A DNA stretch of 64,000 nucleotides, from NCBI GenBank assembly GCA_041300525.1, contig JBGLNJ010000001.1, positions 744,001 through 808,000 of the forward strand. The letters run 5' to 3'. The first letter of the stretch is position 1, and each line of letters begins with the position of its first letter. The DNA is from JBGLNJ01 sp041300525. Its GTDB lineage: Bacteria; Chloroflexota; Anaerolineae; Fen-1058. Positions 25,945 to 34,742 of the stretch are shown in pieces. The notes beneath the pieces are model-generated. The model had not been told where the DNA came from, did no database searches, and saw nothing but the letters and a program-made list of their open reading frames with translations. The position numbers were made by a program, and so were the translations under genes.

Positions 25945-26592
25945 ATGGCTCGAATGATAGGGCCAGTGTGTAAACTGTGTCGTCGGGAAGGCGAGAAGCT
26001 GTTCTTGAAGGGCAGCCGGTGCGTGTCGCCCAAGTGCGCGATTGAAAAACGCGCCTATGCGCCTGGCATGCACGGCCAGTCCGGACAGTTCAAGCGAAGC
26101 CGCTCTTCCGACTATAGTGTGCAGTTGAGGGAAAAGCAAAAGGCGCGCCGCATCTATGGTGTGCTGGAGAAGCAGTTCCGCCGCTATTTCACCCTGGCGC
26201 AACGCAGCAAGGGCCTGACCGGCGCGACGCTGTTGATGATTTTGGAGATCCGGTTGGATAACGTGGTGTACCGGATGGGCCTGGCCGAGTCCCGCCCTCA
26301 GGCGCGGCAGCTTGTCCAGCACGGTCACCTGGATGTGAATGGAGTTCGCACCAACACGCCGGCCCATTTGCTCAAAGCGGGCGACGTCGTGAGCCTGCAT
26401 CCTTCCAGTCGGGACACCGCCTACTTTAAGACGCTGGCCAAGGATATGGAAAACCGACCGGCCTCGCCGCAGTGGTTGAGTGTGGATCCGGTCGGGTTGT
26501 CGGGGCGTGTGTTGCATCTGCCTTCGCGCGAAGAGCTTGATCTTTCGCTGAATGAGCAGTTAATCGTCGAGTACTATTCGCGCAGGCTCTAG
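25945..26592 (+). CDS. rpsD: Ribosomal protein S4 (zinc-binding type)
   Basis: Start chosen at the ATG 25945 behind CAGGAGGAAGC, giving 215 residues. The N-terminus holds a Cys4 zinc site (Cys9, Cys12, Cys26, Cys31). Then come S4 core segments SRSSDYSVQLREKQKARRIY and the S4 RNA-binding fold (LDNVVYRMGLAESRPQARQL, VQHGHLDVNGVRTN). S4 nucleates 30S assembly and in many bacteria represses its own operon. It is followed by rpoA. Confidence 0.98.
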   Translation: MARMIGPVCKLCRREGEKLFLKGSRCVSPKCAIEKRAYAPGMHGQSGQFKRSRSSDYSVQLREKQKARRIYGVLEKQFRRYFTLAQRSKGLTGATLLMILEIRLDNVVYRMGLAESRPQARQLVQHGHLDVNGVRTNTPAHLLKAGDVVSLHPSSRDTAYFKTLAKDMENRPASPQWLSVDPVGLSGRVLHLPSREELDLSLNEQLIVEYYSRRL

Positions 26593-26636
26593 TCCGTGCC
26601 GATGGAACTCTTTGTCATGCCAAATGGAGGCGTCAC

Positions 26637-27632
26637 TTGGCTAGCCTGAGTATGGTTCTACCCAAGATCGAATGCGACGCCAGTTCCAAGAACTATGGGC
26701 GTTACATTATCGGGCCGCTGGAAAGCGGTTATGGCATTACGCTGGGCAATGCGCTGCGGCGCGTGCTGCTAAGCTCGTTGCCCGGCGCAGCGATTGCCTC
26801 CATCCGGCTGAGCGATGTCCATCACGAGTTTACGGACATCCCGCACGTGAGGGAGGACATGACCCAGATCATCCTGCAAGTCAAGCAGTTGCGGGTCAAG
26901 CTGACGGGTGAGGAACCTGTTCGCTTGCGGCTGGGCGTGCGGGGTGAAGGAACGGTCACGGCGGGTGACATCCAGTGTCCGCCGGAAGTCGAGATCATCA
27001 ACCCGGACCTGTACCTGTTCACGGTGGATAGTGACAAGGCCCGGCTGGAGATGGAACTGACCGTCGAGCCGGGGCGCGGGTACAGCCCGGCGGATGAGCG
27101 GGGGCGGCTGCCCATCGGCGAGTTGCCCGTGGATGCGATCTTTAGTCCCGTGCGCAAGTGCAACTATGAGATCGAGCGCGCGCGCGTCGGCCAGATGACG
27201 AACTATGACAAGCTCATCATGGAAATCTGGACGGACGGCACGCTTCGCCCGCAAGAGGCGCTCAGCCGCGCCGCACGTATCCTGGTTCAGCATTTCCAGT
27301 TGATCTCTGGCGTGACTGAAGAAATCAAGCTGGAAGAAGTGCCGCAGGCGACCACGACTATCTCGCAGGAAATCTATGAAACGCCGATCGAGCAGCTCGA
27401 CCTTTCCGTGCGGGTGTTCAACTCGCTCAAGCGCACCGGCATCACCAACGTGGGCGAAGTGCTCGAAATGTTGGGCCGGGGTGAAGAGGCCATGTTGACG
27501 ATCCGCAACTTTGGACAAAAGTCGCTGACCGAGCTTCGCGAAAAGCTGATCGCCAAGAACTTTTTGAAGGAAGCCGACATGCCACCGGTGGTGATTACGG
27601 AAGGCGACGGCGATTCGGAGCAAGAAGAATAG
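26637..27632 (+). CDS. rpoA: RNA polymerase alpha subunit
   Basis: The TTG at 26637 has GGAGG six bases upstream and is preferred to the ATG at 26652. The product is 331 residues. The N-terminal dimerisation domain shows YGRYIIGPLESGYGITLGNA and LRRVLLSSLPGAAIASI. The C-terminal DNA-binding domain shows LDLSVRVFNSLKRTGITNVG and NFGQKSLTELREKL. A short acidic tail (EGDGDSEQEE) follows. It is the alpha subunit that assembles core polymerase and contacts UP elements and activators. rplQ follows after 13 bases. Confidence 0.98.
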   Translation: MASLSMVLPKIECDASSKNYGRYIIGPLESGYGITLGNALRRVLLSSLPGAAIASIRLSDVHHEFTDIPHVREDMTQIILQVKQLRVKLTGEEPVRLRLGVRGEGTVTAGDIQCPPEVEIINPDLYLFTVDSDKARLEMELTVEPGRGYSPADERGRLPIGELPVDAIFSPVRKCNYEIERARVGQMTNYDKLIMEIWTDGTLRPQEALSRAARILVQHFQLISGVTEEIKLEEVPQATTTISQEIYETPIEQLDLSVRVFNSLKRTGITNVGEVLEMLGRGEEAMLTIRNFGQKSLTELREKLIAKNFLKEADMPPVVITEGDGDSEQEE

Positions 27633-27645
27633 AGGACGTGACACG

Positions 27646-28026
27646 ATGCGACATCGAGTAGCTGGCAAGAAACTAAGCCGAACAGCCGATCAGCGCCTGG
27701 CGCTGCGGCGCACTTTGATCACCGATCTGTTTCGGTATGGCGCGCTCCAGACGACGGAAGCCAAGATTGACGCTATTCGCGGCGCCGCCGAAAAGCTGAT
27801 CACCAAGGCCAAACGCAGCCTCGCGGCGGGCGACCCGATCAAGGTCGTCAATGCGCGCCGCCTGGCCGCCGCGCAGTTGACCGACCCAGAGATCGTCAAG
27901 AAGCTGTTTGACGAGATCGCGCCCCGGTACGCCGAGCGTCCGGGCGGGTATACCAGCGTCCGCAAGTTGGGCCGGCGATTGGGTGACGCCGCGCCGATAG
28001 CTTTGCTGGCATTGATCGAGGAGTAG
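27646..28026 (+). CDS. rplQ: Ribosomal protein L17
   Basis: The 126-residue L17 starts MRHRVAGKKLSRTADQRLAL and includes LRRTLITDLFRYGALQTTEA and a C-terminal RPGGYTSVRKLGRRLGDAAP. It is a 50S protein near the exit tunnel. It directly follows rpoA as in most bacteria. A stutter hairpin occupies the whole gap to truA. Confidence 0.98.
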   Translation: MRHRVAGKKLSRTADQRLALRRTLITDLFRYGALQTTEAKIDAIRGAAEKLITKAKRSLAAGDPIKVVNARRLAAAQLTDPEIVKKLFDEIAPRYAERPGGYTSVRKLGRRLGDAAPIALLALIEE

Positions 28027-28029
28027 GTA

Positions 28030-28112
28030 GTCAATCAGTCGCTCAACTAATCAGTAATCGGTGACTGAGTAACTGATTGACTGAGCAACTGATCACCGAG
28101 TGACTGATTGAC
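28030..28112. repeat. Stutter hairpin (period 8, NNACTGAK) overlapping the truA start
   Basis: Units TGACTGAG, TAACTGAT, TGACTGAG, CAACTGAT, a 7-base CACCGAG, and TGACTGAT run in tandem. The outer arms GTCAATCAGTCGCTC (28030-28044) and GAGTGACTGATTGAC (28098-28112) pair with one mismatch. The truA TTG start (28108-28110) lies inside the right arm, so folding would hide it. Confidence 0.82.
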
Positions 28113-28845
28113 CAGGTATAAAGCGACCATCGCGTATGACGGGACGGACTATCACGGCTTTCAGCGCCAGGCTCCAGAGCATGAACCGACGATTCAAGGT
28201 GAAATAGAGCGGGCGCTGACCCAGATCGGCCAGCCGGGTGTCACCATCCTGGGCAGCGGGCGCACAGACGCAGGCGTTCACGCCAGCGGTCAAGTGATTG
28301 CGTTTAGCGCCGAATGGCGGCACAGCCGGCAAGACTTGCAACGCGCGCTCAACGCGACACTCCCGGCGGACATTGCCGTGCTGGACCTGGACGAAGCGGC
28401 TTGCGATTTTCACCCGCGTTACGACGCGGTGAGCCGCGAGTACGTTTACACGATTTACAATGCGCCTGTGCGGCATCCGCTTTACCGGTTGAACGCGCTG
28501 CACATCGCCGATCTACTCGATGTGAAAGCGATGGATGCAGCGGCGGCAGAGCTGGTAGGCGAGCATGACTTTGCCGCCTTTGGCCTTCCGACGGCAGGAG
28601 ATGTCACCGTCCGGCGGATGCTGCGAGCGGAATGTCGAGCCGAGTTGCCGTTGGTGCGGCTGGAACTGGAAGCGAATGGCTTTCTGTACCGCATGGTGCG
28701 CAGCATTGCTGGGACGCTGCTCCTGGTAGGGCGGGGCGAGATGACGCGGGATCAGTTTCGCGCCGTGATGGAATCGCGCGACCGTTCCCGCGCTGGCGCG
28801 CCGGTTCCGCCGCAAGGGTTGTGTCTGACGCGCGTGAACTATTGA
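28108..28845 (+). CDS. truA: tRNA pseudouridine(38-40) synthase
   Basis: The 245-residue TruA has the N-terminal ATIAYDGTDYHGFQRQ, the catalytic aspartate segment GSGRTDAGVHASGQV, and YVYTIYNAPVRHPLY, FAAFG, NGFLYRMVRSIAGTLL. It converts uridines 38-40 in tRNA anticodon stems to pseudouridine. The most likely start is the TTG at 28108; there is no clear ribosome site because the stutter hairpin occupies the leader. Its location between rplQ and rplM is common. Confidence 0.96.
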   Translation: MTRYKATIAYDGTDYHGFQRQAPEHEPTIQGEIERALTQIGQPGVTILGSGRTDAGVHASGQVIAFSAEWRHSRQDLQRALNATLPADIAVLDLDEAACDFHPRYDAVSREYVYTIYNAPVRHPLYRLNALHIADLLDVKAMDAAAAELVGEHDFAAFGLPTAGDVTVRRMLRAECRAELPLVRLELEANGFLYRMVRSIAGTLLLVGRGEMTRDQFRAVMESRDRSRAGAPVPPQGLCLTRVNY

Positions 28846-28901
28846 CCGATCTGTAGGGCGATGCGCTTGGCGCCATATCGCCCGGAGTTGAGGAATTGAC
28901 C

Positions 28902-29330
28902 GTGAATACATTCGTAACTAAACCAAACGACATCAAACATGATTGGTACGTCGTGGATGCGCAGGGGCGGACGCTGGGCCGCCTGGCGACCCGCATTGCC
29001 ACTGTGTTGAAAGGCAAGCACAAGCCCATCTACAGCCCTTCGATGGACACGGGCGACTATGTGGTTGTCATCAACGCAGAGAAGATCGTTGCCACCGGGC
29101 ACAAGCTGGACGAAAAGATGTACTATCGTCACACGGGTTATCCTGGCGGTCTGCGGCAGATTAACTTGCGCGACCAACTGGCCAAGCACCCGGAGCGCGT
29201 GATTTCGGCGGCGGTGCGCGGGATGTTGCCGCATAACCGGCTGGGCCGCGCCATGTTCAAGAAGCTGAAGGTGTATGCCGGGGCGGAGCATCCGCACGCG
29301 GCGCACAAGCCAAAGACGTTGGCACTGTGA
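28902..29330 (+). CDS. rplM: Ribosomal protein L13
   Basis: From the GTG at 28902 (GAGG eight bases upstream) the product is 142 residues, the family's usual length. A TTG at 28896 would add two residues. Motifs include HDWYVVDAQGRTLGRLAT, GKHKPIYSPSMDTGDYVVV, YYRHTGYPGG and GMLPHNRLGRAMFKKLKVY. L13 is an early-assembling 50S protein. It forms the usual rplM-rpsI pair. Confidence 0.97.
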   Translation: MNTFVTKPNDIKHDWYVVDAQGRTLGRLATRIATVLKGKHKPIYSPSMDTGDYVVVINAEKIVATGHKLDEKMYYRHTGYPGGLRQINLRDQLAKHPERVISAAVRGMLPHNRLGRAMFKKLKVYAGAEHPHAAHKPKTLAL

Positions 29331-29408
29331 TTAAGAGTTCCAAAGAGCTTTGAGTTACTGTTGTGAACGGGAGGCTCGGAGGAACTGCCGGGAACTGGGA
29401 GAAAAAGT

Positions 29409-29807
29409 ATGGCAGAACAACAGTATTATGAAGGCATTGGACGGCGCAAGACTTCGACGGCGCGTGTGCGGTTGCACGTGGGCGGCACCGGCGATATGAC
29501 CGTCAACGACAAAACCGGCCCGGAATACTTTACGCGCGAGCAGGATTTCCGGCGATTGGGCGAGTTGCTGACGGCGACAGGCACGGAGGGCCGCTACAAT
29601 ATCACCGTCCATGTGGGCGGTGGCGGCGTCACCGGCCAGGCCGATGCGGCGCGGATGGGTCTGGCCCGCGCCTTGGTCAAGCTTGACCCGACCTTCCGCG
29701 AAGTATTGCGGCGTGGCGGCGCGCTTACTCGCGACGCGCGGGCAAAGGAACGCAAAAAGCCCGGCCTCAAGCGAGCACGCAAGGCCCCACAGTACACCAA
29801 GCGCTAG
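29409..29807 (+). CDS. rpsI: Ribosomal protein S9
   Basis: The 132-residue S9 has YYEGIGRRKTSTARVRLHVG, the glycine-rich core GGGVTGQADAARMGLARAL, and the basic C-terminal tail KKPGLKRARKAPQYTKR that ends in the conserved KR and reaches the P-site tRNA. GGGAGAAAAAGT precedes the ATG. It is the last gene of the ribosomal block and is followed by an intrinsic terminator. Confidence 0.98.
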   Translation: MAEQQYYEGIGRRKTSTARVRLHVGGTGDMTVNDKTGPEYFTREQDFRRLGELLTATGTEGRYNITVHVGGGGVTGQADAARMGLARALVKLDPTFREVLRRGGALTRDARAKERKKPGLKRARKAPQYTKR

Positions 29808-29855
29808 ACTGTTCACGCGCCACATCGCAAGGCGCGGCGCATGGCAAACTGTTTC

Positions 29856-29890
29856 AGAGGCAAGGCATTTCGCCTTGCCTCTTTGCCTTT
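29856..29890 (+). terminator. Intrinsic terminator of the ribosomal block
   Basis: An 11-bp perfect stem (AGAGGCAAGGC at 29856-29866, complement at 29872-29882) with loop ATTTC is followed by TTGCCTTTT. It lies 49 bases after the rpsI stop. Confidence 0.8.
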
Positions 29891-29910
29891 TGGCTGACTT
29901 GTCTCTATGG

Positions 29911-29916
29911 TATAAT
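29911..29916 (+). promoter_or_regulatory. Candidate -10 box for the SDR gene
   Basis: A perfect TATAAT follows the ribosomal terminator. No strong -35 is present at 17 bases (TTGGCT lies at 15-base spacing). It would give a leader of about 130 bases before the ATG at 30055. Confidence 0.4.
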
Positions 29917-30054
29917 CGTGTTGTTGGGTGGCTTTGCTCAGGAATGGTAATAGGCGCGATGAAGAATGGCAGACCCTAGCCGCAGGTTCACCGATTGTGT
30001 TCTCCACCCCGAAGGCAGATAATGTTTCGACCGCAGCAGCACAACGGAGATGGC

Positions 30055-30888
30055 ATGAGCAACACAAACAAAACCATCTTGGTTACCGGCGCTTCCAGTG
30101 GCATTGGCCTGGAGACGGCCTTGTATTTTTTTGAGCGGGGGTGGAATGTCATTGCCACGATGCGCCATCCCGAAAAGCGCCGCACGCCGTTGCATGAAAA
30201 AGGCCTGCCGGACCTGGTGCATCTGGATGTCATGGATAGCGTTTCCATCCGCGCGGCCATTCAGTGCGCGCTCGACAAGTATCGGAAAATTGATGTGCTG
30301 GTGAACAATGCCGGCTATGCAGTCTACGGTCCGTTTGAAGGGACCACCCAGGCGCAGGTGGCACGGCAGTTCGATACTAATGTATTCGGGCTGATGGAAG
30401 TAACGCGTGAAATTCTCCCCCATTTCCGCCAGCAGAAAAGTGGAGTCCTTATCAATGTGGCATCCATGGGGGGGCGGATTGGCTTTCCACTCTATACACT
30501 CTATAACAGCACCAAGTGGGCGGTCGAGGGCTTTTCGGAGGCGCTACAATACGAGTTAAAGCCGCTGAACATCAAGGTCAAAGTAATCGAGCCGGGTGTC
30601 ATCAAGACGGACTTTTATGATCGCTCAATGGAATCAGCGGACAGTACAGCCTTTGCGGAAGCTTATGGCGATATTCTGAAACGCGGACAAAATCGCTTCG
30701 ACGAGACTGCAATGCGCGCAGGCTCCGCTCCACGGGTTGTGGCGCGGGCCGTTTATCAAGCCGCGACGGATGCCAGTTGGCGTCTGCGGTATCCCGTGGG
30801 CAATGACGCATGGCAGGTGTCTTTCCTGCGTTGGTTGTTGCCGGAAGGGATGTTTTACCGGCTGTTGGAGAAAGCGGTCTTGGATTAA
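30055..30888 (+). CDS. Classical short-chain dehydrogenase/reductase
   Basis: The ATG at 30055 has GGAGATGGC upstream, giving 277 residues. The cofactor motif TGASSGIG, VNNAGYAVYGPF, and the catalytic VASMGGRIGFPLYTLYNSTK (Ser, Tyr, Lys) are present. The PGVIKTDFYDRS segment and a hydrophobic C-terminal lid resemble retinol-dehydrogenase-like and YbbO-like members that act on lipophilic aldehydes or alcohols. The substrate cannot be assigned. It stands alone behind the ribosomal terminator and appears to have its own promoter. Confidence 0.85.
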   Translation: MSNTNKTILVTGASSGIGLETALYFFERGWNVIATMRHPEKRRTPLHEKGLPDLVHLDVMDSVSIRAAIQCALDKYRKIDVLVNNAGYAVYGPFEGTTQAQVARQFDTNVFGLMEVTREILPHFRQQKSGVLINVASMGGRIGFPLYTLYNSTKWAVEGFSEALQYELKPLNIKVKVIEPGVIKTDFYDRSMESADSTAFAEAYGDILKRGQNRFDETAMRAGSAPRVVARAVYQAATDASWRLRYPVGNDAWQVSFLRWLLPEGMFYRLLEKAVLD

Positions 30889-31026
30889 GAACTTTTAACA
30901 TTTTTCGACCCTTCCTATAGCCAATCTCATCTTTGAGAGATTGCCTGTCGGAGTGCAGTGCAGTCAGTACGAGCATGGAGCGGCGCTCGGATAAAAGTGT
31001 AACAGGTGAACCAGCCAGGGAGACGC

Positions 31027-32502
31027 ATGACGATTACGATTTTGGGCCTGGGGCCGGGCGATGCCCTGCAGCTTACGCGCGAGGCGTGGCAGGCGCTAGA
31101 GACGGCCGGCGAGGTTTATCTTCGAACGGATCGCCACCCGACTGTGCCCGATCTTCCTTCGGGTCTTGTCCTACATAGTTTTGACGATTTGTACGAGCAA
31201 GCTCAAGACTTTGAGCAGGTCTATGCGACGATTGCGGAGGAGATCGTCCGGCTGGGGCAACGAGCACAAGGCGTGGTCTATGCTGTGCCGGGGCATCCGC
31301 TGGTGGGTGAGTCCACCGTCACGCGGATTTTGAAGCAGGCCGAGCAAGCCGGGCTGCCGGTGCGGATCGTCAATGGAGTCAGCTTTATCGAGCCGATTCT
31401 GAACCGGCTGGGGGTAGATGCGCTTGACGGGTTGCAGGTGTGCGATGCGCTTGACCTGGCCGCGCGGCATCACCCGCCGCTCAATCCTGACGCGCCCGCC
31501 ATCGTCGGCCAGCTCTACAGCCGCGAGGTGGCATCCGACGTCAAGCTCACGCTGATGAATCAATACCCGGACGATCACCCGGTCAAACTGTTGCACGCTG
31601 TGGGCACGCCCGAGGAGTGCGTCGAGACATCGCCGCTGTACGAGATAGATCGCAGCAATGCTCTGGATCACCTGATGTCGCTGTACATCCCGCCGCTGCC
31701 ACGGCCCGGCGCGTTCGAGACGTTTCAGGAAACCATCGCTCACCTGCGCGCGCCGGACGGTTGCCCGTGGGATCGCGAGCAGACGCACGCTTCGCTGCGT
31801 CGCAACCTGCTCGAAGAAGCGTACGAAGTCTTGGACTCACTGGACGCCGATGATCCGGCTGCGCTGCGGGAAGAGTTGGGCGACCTGCTGTTGCAGATCG
31901 TGCTGCACAGCCAGATCGCCGTCGAGGATGGCGAGTTCAGCATGGCCGACGTGGTCGCGGCGATTGACGCCAAGATCAAGCGCCGCCACCCGCACGTCTT
32001 TGGCGATGTCCAGGTGAGCGGCGTCGGAGAATTGTTTGCCAATTGGGAAGCTATCAAAAAAGCCGAGCGCGCGGACAATGGCAATGGCGAGAGGTCTGCG
32101 CTCGACGGCGTCCCACGCGCTCTGCCCGCGCTGGCGCAGGCCGAAGCCTTTGGGGATCGTGCGTCGCGTGTGGGCTTTGATTGGCCGAGCGTGGATGGCG
32201 TGCTCGACAAAGTAGCCGAGGAAATCAACGAGATGCGAGAGGCGCACAGCGAGCCACAGCGCGCCGACGAGTTCGGCGACCTGTTGTTTGCGCTGGTCAA
32301 TGTCGCGCGATGGCTAAAGATTGATCCGGAAGCCGCGCTGAAGACCGCAAATGGCAAGTTCGCTAATCGTTTCCGCCAGGTGGAAGCGCAAGCGCGGGCG
32401 CAGTCGCGCGATCTCAAGGGAATGACCCTGGCTGACCTGGACGCATTGTGGGAGTCGGCCAAGCGGAATGGCGGCCAAGCCCTTTCGCCATCGTCGCCGT
32501 AG
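31027..32502 (+). CDS. mazG: YabN-type fusion: tetrapyrrole methylase domain plus MazG pyrophosphohydrolase
   Basis: The ATG at 31027 (CCAGGGAGACGC upstream) gives 491 residues. Residues 1-220 are a TP-methylase-like domain (TITILGLGPGDALQL, VYAVPGHPLVGESTV). From about 230 follow two MazG domains: FQETIAHLRAPDGCPWDREQ, then the metal-binding EEAYEVLDSL and ELGDLLLQIVLHSQ, and the second EEINEMREA with EFGDLLFALVNVARW. MazG hydrolyses non-canonical NTPs to NMP and PPi. The fused form is known in Bacillus as YabN; the methylase half's substrate is unknown. Confidence 0.93.
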   Translation: MTITILGLGPGDALQLTREAWQALETAGEVYLRTDRHPTVPDLPSGLVLHSFDDLYEQAQDFEQVYATIAEEIVRLGQRAQGVVYAVPGHPLVGESTVTRILKQAEQAGLPVRIVNGVSFIEPILNRLGVDALDGLQVCDALDLAARHHPPLNPDAPAIVGQLYSREVASDVKLTLMNQYPDDHPVKLLHAVGTPEECVETSPLYEIDRSNALDHLMSLYIPPLPRPGAFETFQETIAHLRAPDGCPWDREQTHASLRRNLLEEAYEVLDSLDADDPAALREELGDLLLQIVLHSQIAVEDGEFSMADVVAAIDAKIKRRHPHVFGDVQVSGVGELFANWEAIKKAERADNGNGERSALDGVPRALPALAQAEAFGDRASRVGFDWPSVDGVLDKVAEEINEMREAHSEPQRADEFGDLLFALVNVARWLKIDPEAALKTANGKFANRFRQVEAQARAQSRDLKGMTLADLDALWESAKRNGGQALSPSSP

Positions 32503-32512
32503 GAGGGCCTCT

Positions 32513-33154
32513 ATGCAAGAGCTGTGGAATTTATTTCTGCGATTTGCCGGGCTGATCGCGCTGGTCTGCGCGGTTGCCGCCGCCTATAACCTCGCCATGG
32601 CTTACCGTGCCCATCGCACCGCGCGGTCGGCGCTGTTCGACGCGGAACGCCAGGTGATGAATGACCGCGTGAGCCGCTCCGGTGTCATCGGCTTGGTGTT
32701 GCTGGGCGTGACCTTGTTGTTCTTTGCGCTGGCGGTGATGGGCGGAGGAAGCGCCGCGCCCGCCGAGCAGCCAACGCGCGTGCCGACGCGCACGAGCACG
32801 CCGCGCGCAGGCGGTACGCCGGCCCAGCCTGGCACGCCCACCTCGTTGCCGACTTTGGCCGGGCCGACAGTGCCGCCCCCTCCGGGAGCGACCAAGACGC
32901 CGTCGCCCGCGACGCCGACGAGATCCGCCACAGGCGGCAGCAAGACGGCCGTCGTCACGGGGACGGCAGACGTAGGCGGGTTGAAGCTGCGTCAGACGCC
33001 GAATGGCGAGATCATTGACTCGCTGGCGGATGGCACGGTCGTGGAGCTTTTGAACGAAACCAAGACCGAAGTGGGCATCGAGTGGCAGAGGGTCCGCGAT
33101 GCCAAGAACCGCGAAGGTTGGGTGGCCGGGCAGTATTTGATTATCAATCCATAG
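32513..33154 (+). CDS. Membrane protein with extracellular SH3b domain
   Basis: The ATG at 32513 follows GTAGGAGGGCCTCT, giving 213 residues. Two membrane segments (about 6-28 and 56-76) flank a short basic loop. A Thr/Pro/Ala linker (about 80-145) follows, then a bacterial SH3 domain (GGLKLRQTPNGEIIDSLADG, EWQRVRDAKNREGWVAGQYL). SH3b domains bind cell-wall or other peptides. It starts 10 bases after mazG and is probably cotranscribed. Exact function is unknown. Confidence 0.78.
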   Translation: MQELWNLFLRFAGLIALVCAVAAAYNLAMAYRAHRTARSALFDAERQVMNDRVSRSGVIGLVLLGVTLLFFALAVMGGGSAAPAEQPTRVPTRTSTPRAGGTPAQPGTPTSLPTLAGPTVPPPPGATKTPSPATPTRSATGGSKTAVVTGTADVGGLKLRQTPNGEIIDSLADGTVVELLNETKTEVGIEWQRVRDAKNREGWVAGQYLIINP

Positions 33155-33248
33155 ACCCAAAGGGTTTCAGTCAAACCGAAGGTTAGGTCGCGCAACACCA
33201 ACAGCGACAGGTCCTGCGTTACCCAAACAAATCAATCACTGCTATGCT

Positions 33249-33527
33249 ATGAGCAAGGAGACTTTAACCGAGCAGGTTGATAACGAGGAAGATGAGTTGC
33301 GCCCTGAGTACGATTTATCCCAGTTGCTCAAAGGTGGCATTCGAGGCAAGTACACTGAAAGATACAAAGCGGGCACGAATCTGGTTTTGTTAGAACCGGA
33401 TGTGGCGCAAGCTTTTCCTGACGACGAAGCAGTTAACGAGGCCCTGCGTCTGGTAATGCAAATCTCTAAACTTCATATTCAGGCAGATGCTTCATCGCCA
33501 GTCCAAAGCGAGGCCTACCTTGGATAA
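33249..33527 (+). CDS. Small conserved protein, antitoxin-like, without partner
   Basis: The 92-residue acidic protein has the recurrent small-protein motif LLKGGIRGKYTERYKAGTNL followed by VLLEPDVAQAFPDDEAVNEA, which I associate with short proteins often annotated as antitoxin-like. No toxin gene sits next to it: the following gene runs the opposite way and encodes a membrane protein. No clear ribosome site is seen before the ATG. It might be an orphan antitoxin, a regulator or a remnant of a pair. Confidence 0.6.
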   Translation: MSKETLTEQVDNEEDELRPEYDLSQLLKGGIRGKYTERYKAGTNLVLLEPDVAQAFPDDEAVNEALRLVMQISKLHIQADASSPVQSEAYLG

Positions 33528-33529
33528 TA

Positions 33530-34429
33530 TCAGTATTGAGCACGACTTTTGCACCTTAAAAACTGATCCCCATAACATTCAAGCCTAGGCGATTCCGAAA
33601 CGTTTTCGCCAGCCCGAGGCAATACTCGCCCTACCTCCACTCCGATTCTCATAGAGTGGGGCAGGAACCCCTTGGTTAGCTGGTAGAGCCTCCAGCCAAC
33701 CATGATATGCCATATCATCAAGAGCAATCCGGCGGCGGGTATGAAGCAGACAGCTAACAGCTCGCTATCTACCGTTGGCACAAAGGCAAAAGCAATGCAA
33801 TAAGCCAAATCAAACGCACTTGCCAGAATTCCCACATAAGCGGTTGCCCGGTTGAACACAGCGCTCCGCAGCATGACAACTGAGGCAATCATACCGGCAA
33901 CGGCAATGAAAAGCAAGCTTATATACCCCCCCGTGCCAGGATGAGAGCCAAGATCGCTGAAACGATTGATAGCCAGCATCGCCTGCCCGGCTGCCAGCAA
34001 CATGGTTCTCTGCGCTTCGGTTGTCGCGGCCGCGTATTGATCGCTGAGGGAAAGCATGGAGAAAGCCATGTTCGAGGCAAAGTAAACCGCTATCCCAAAA
34101 AAGCCCAGGGTCGTAGCGATGGCCATGTAGCTTTTATTAGCTCGCTCAAGGACAGCATAGAGGGCGAGAAACATCAAGCCCACAAGAGCATAGTTAACAA
34201 GGTCAAAGATGTTGAGGTAAGAGAGTCCCAGGAGCCGATTGCTCTGAAGGAGCGCAAACCAGTTGCTTACAGTGGCAGGGGAGGGATGCTTGCTGAAAAG
34301 CCCGATTTCCGCAGCGATGTTCCTTCTGAAGAGTACACCTGCAATAAGGGCAGCCACTCCGCCGACTCTGTAGAGGCTCTCCCAGCCGGAGTCTAGAGTT
34401 TCGGCATTGGCAACTTTCATGATTTCCAT
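33530..34429 (-). CDS. Multi-pass membrane protein, DUF4386-like
   Basis: The ATG at 34429 has GGAAAGGAAGA upstream; a second ATG at 34420 is also possible. The 299-residue product has about seven hydrophobic segments, starting with YRVGGVAALIAGVLF and including LNIFDLVNYALVGLMFLALY and FAFVPTVDSELLAVCFIPAA. The layout resembles DUF4386 membrane proteins of unknown function. The 3' end meets the small plus-strand gene tail to tail with 2 bases between. A plausible promoter is at 34499-34528. Confidence 0.65.
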   Translation of the reverse strand: MEIMKVANAETLDSGWESLYRVGGVAALIAGVLFRRNIAAEIGLFSKHPSPATVSNWFALLQSNRLLGLSYLNIFDLVNYALVGLMFLALYAVLERANKSYMAIATTLGFFGIAVYFASNMAFSMLSLSDQYAAATTEAQRTMLLAAGQAMLAINRFSDLGSHPGTGGYISLLFIAVAGMIASVVMLRSAVFNRATAYVGILASAFDLAYCIAFAFVPTVDSELLAVCFIPAAGLLLMIWHIMVGWRLYQLTKGFLPHSMRIGVEVGRVLPRAGENVSESPRLECYGDQFLRCKSRAQY

Positions 34430-34498
34430 TCTTCCTTTCCATTTTGTCCGATGAACGGCTGGCGTCGCCGGCCACCTGGCATTTATTCGGGATACTTG

Positions 34499-34528
34499 AT
34501 TGTACTCCCAAAAGGCGGGGGGACACAA
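34499..34528 (-). promoter_or_regulatory. Candidate promoter of the DUF4386-like gene
   Basis: On the minus strand TTGTGT (34528-34523) and TACAAT (34504-34499) are separated by 18 bases, about 70 bases ahead of the ATG. The rest of the gap 34430-34789 shows no gene; its right end carries a stutter hairpin. Confidence 0.45.
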
Positions 34529-34742
34529 GTGGCCCCACACGGTCAGCGGGGTTGAAGAGACTCGTGGAAAGTACGTTGAGGTGAAACAAGCAGCAAGCGG
34601 GAGGCGTTCAAGGGGGTTCGAGTCCGATGGCTCATAGGGGTGCATGTCCGAGCGGTGGCAGCGTGATATTTGCGTAAAGACCCGGCGCTAGAGTTGGTGC
34701 AGCTGGCGATCCCGCGCCGCGTCTACACGCAGACCCTCCCGA

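Noticed and set aside
24791..28112. Possible CRISPR array from repeated words in ribosomal gaps
   Set aside because: Units are 7-8 bases with no spacers and each locus uses a different word; no cas genes are present.
34605..34670. tRNA-like words GGTTCGAGTCC and TGTCCGAGCGGTGG
   Set aside because: They resemble a T-arm and a D-arm but in the wrong order, with no acceptor stem or anticodon arm that pairs; probably chance or a heavily decayed remnant.
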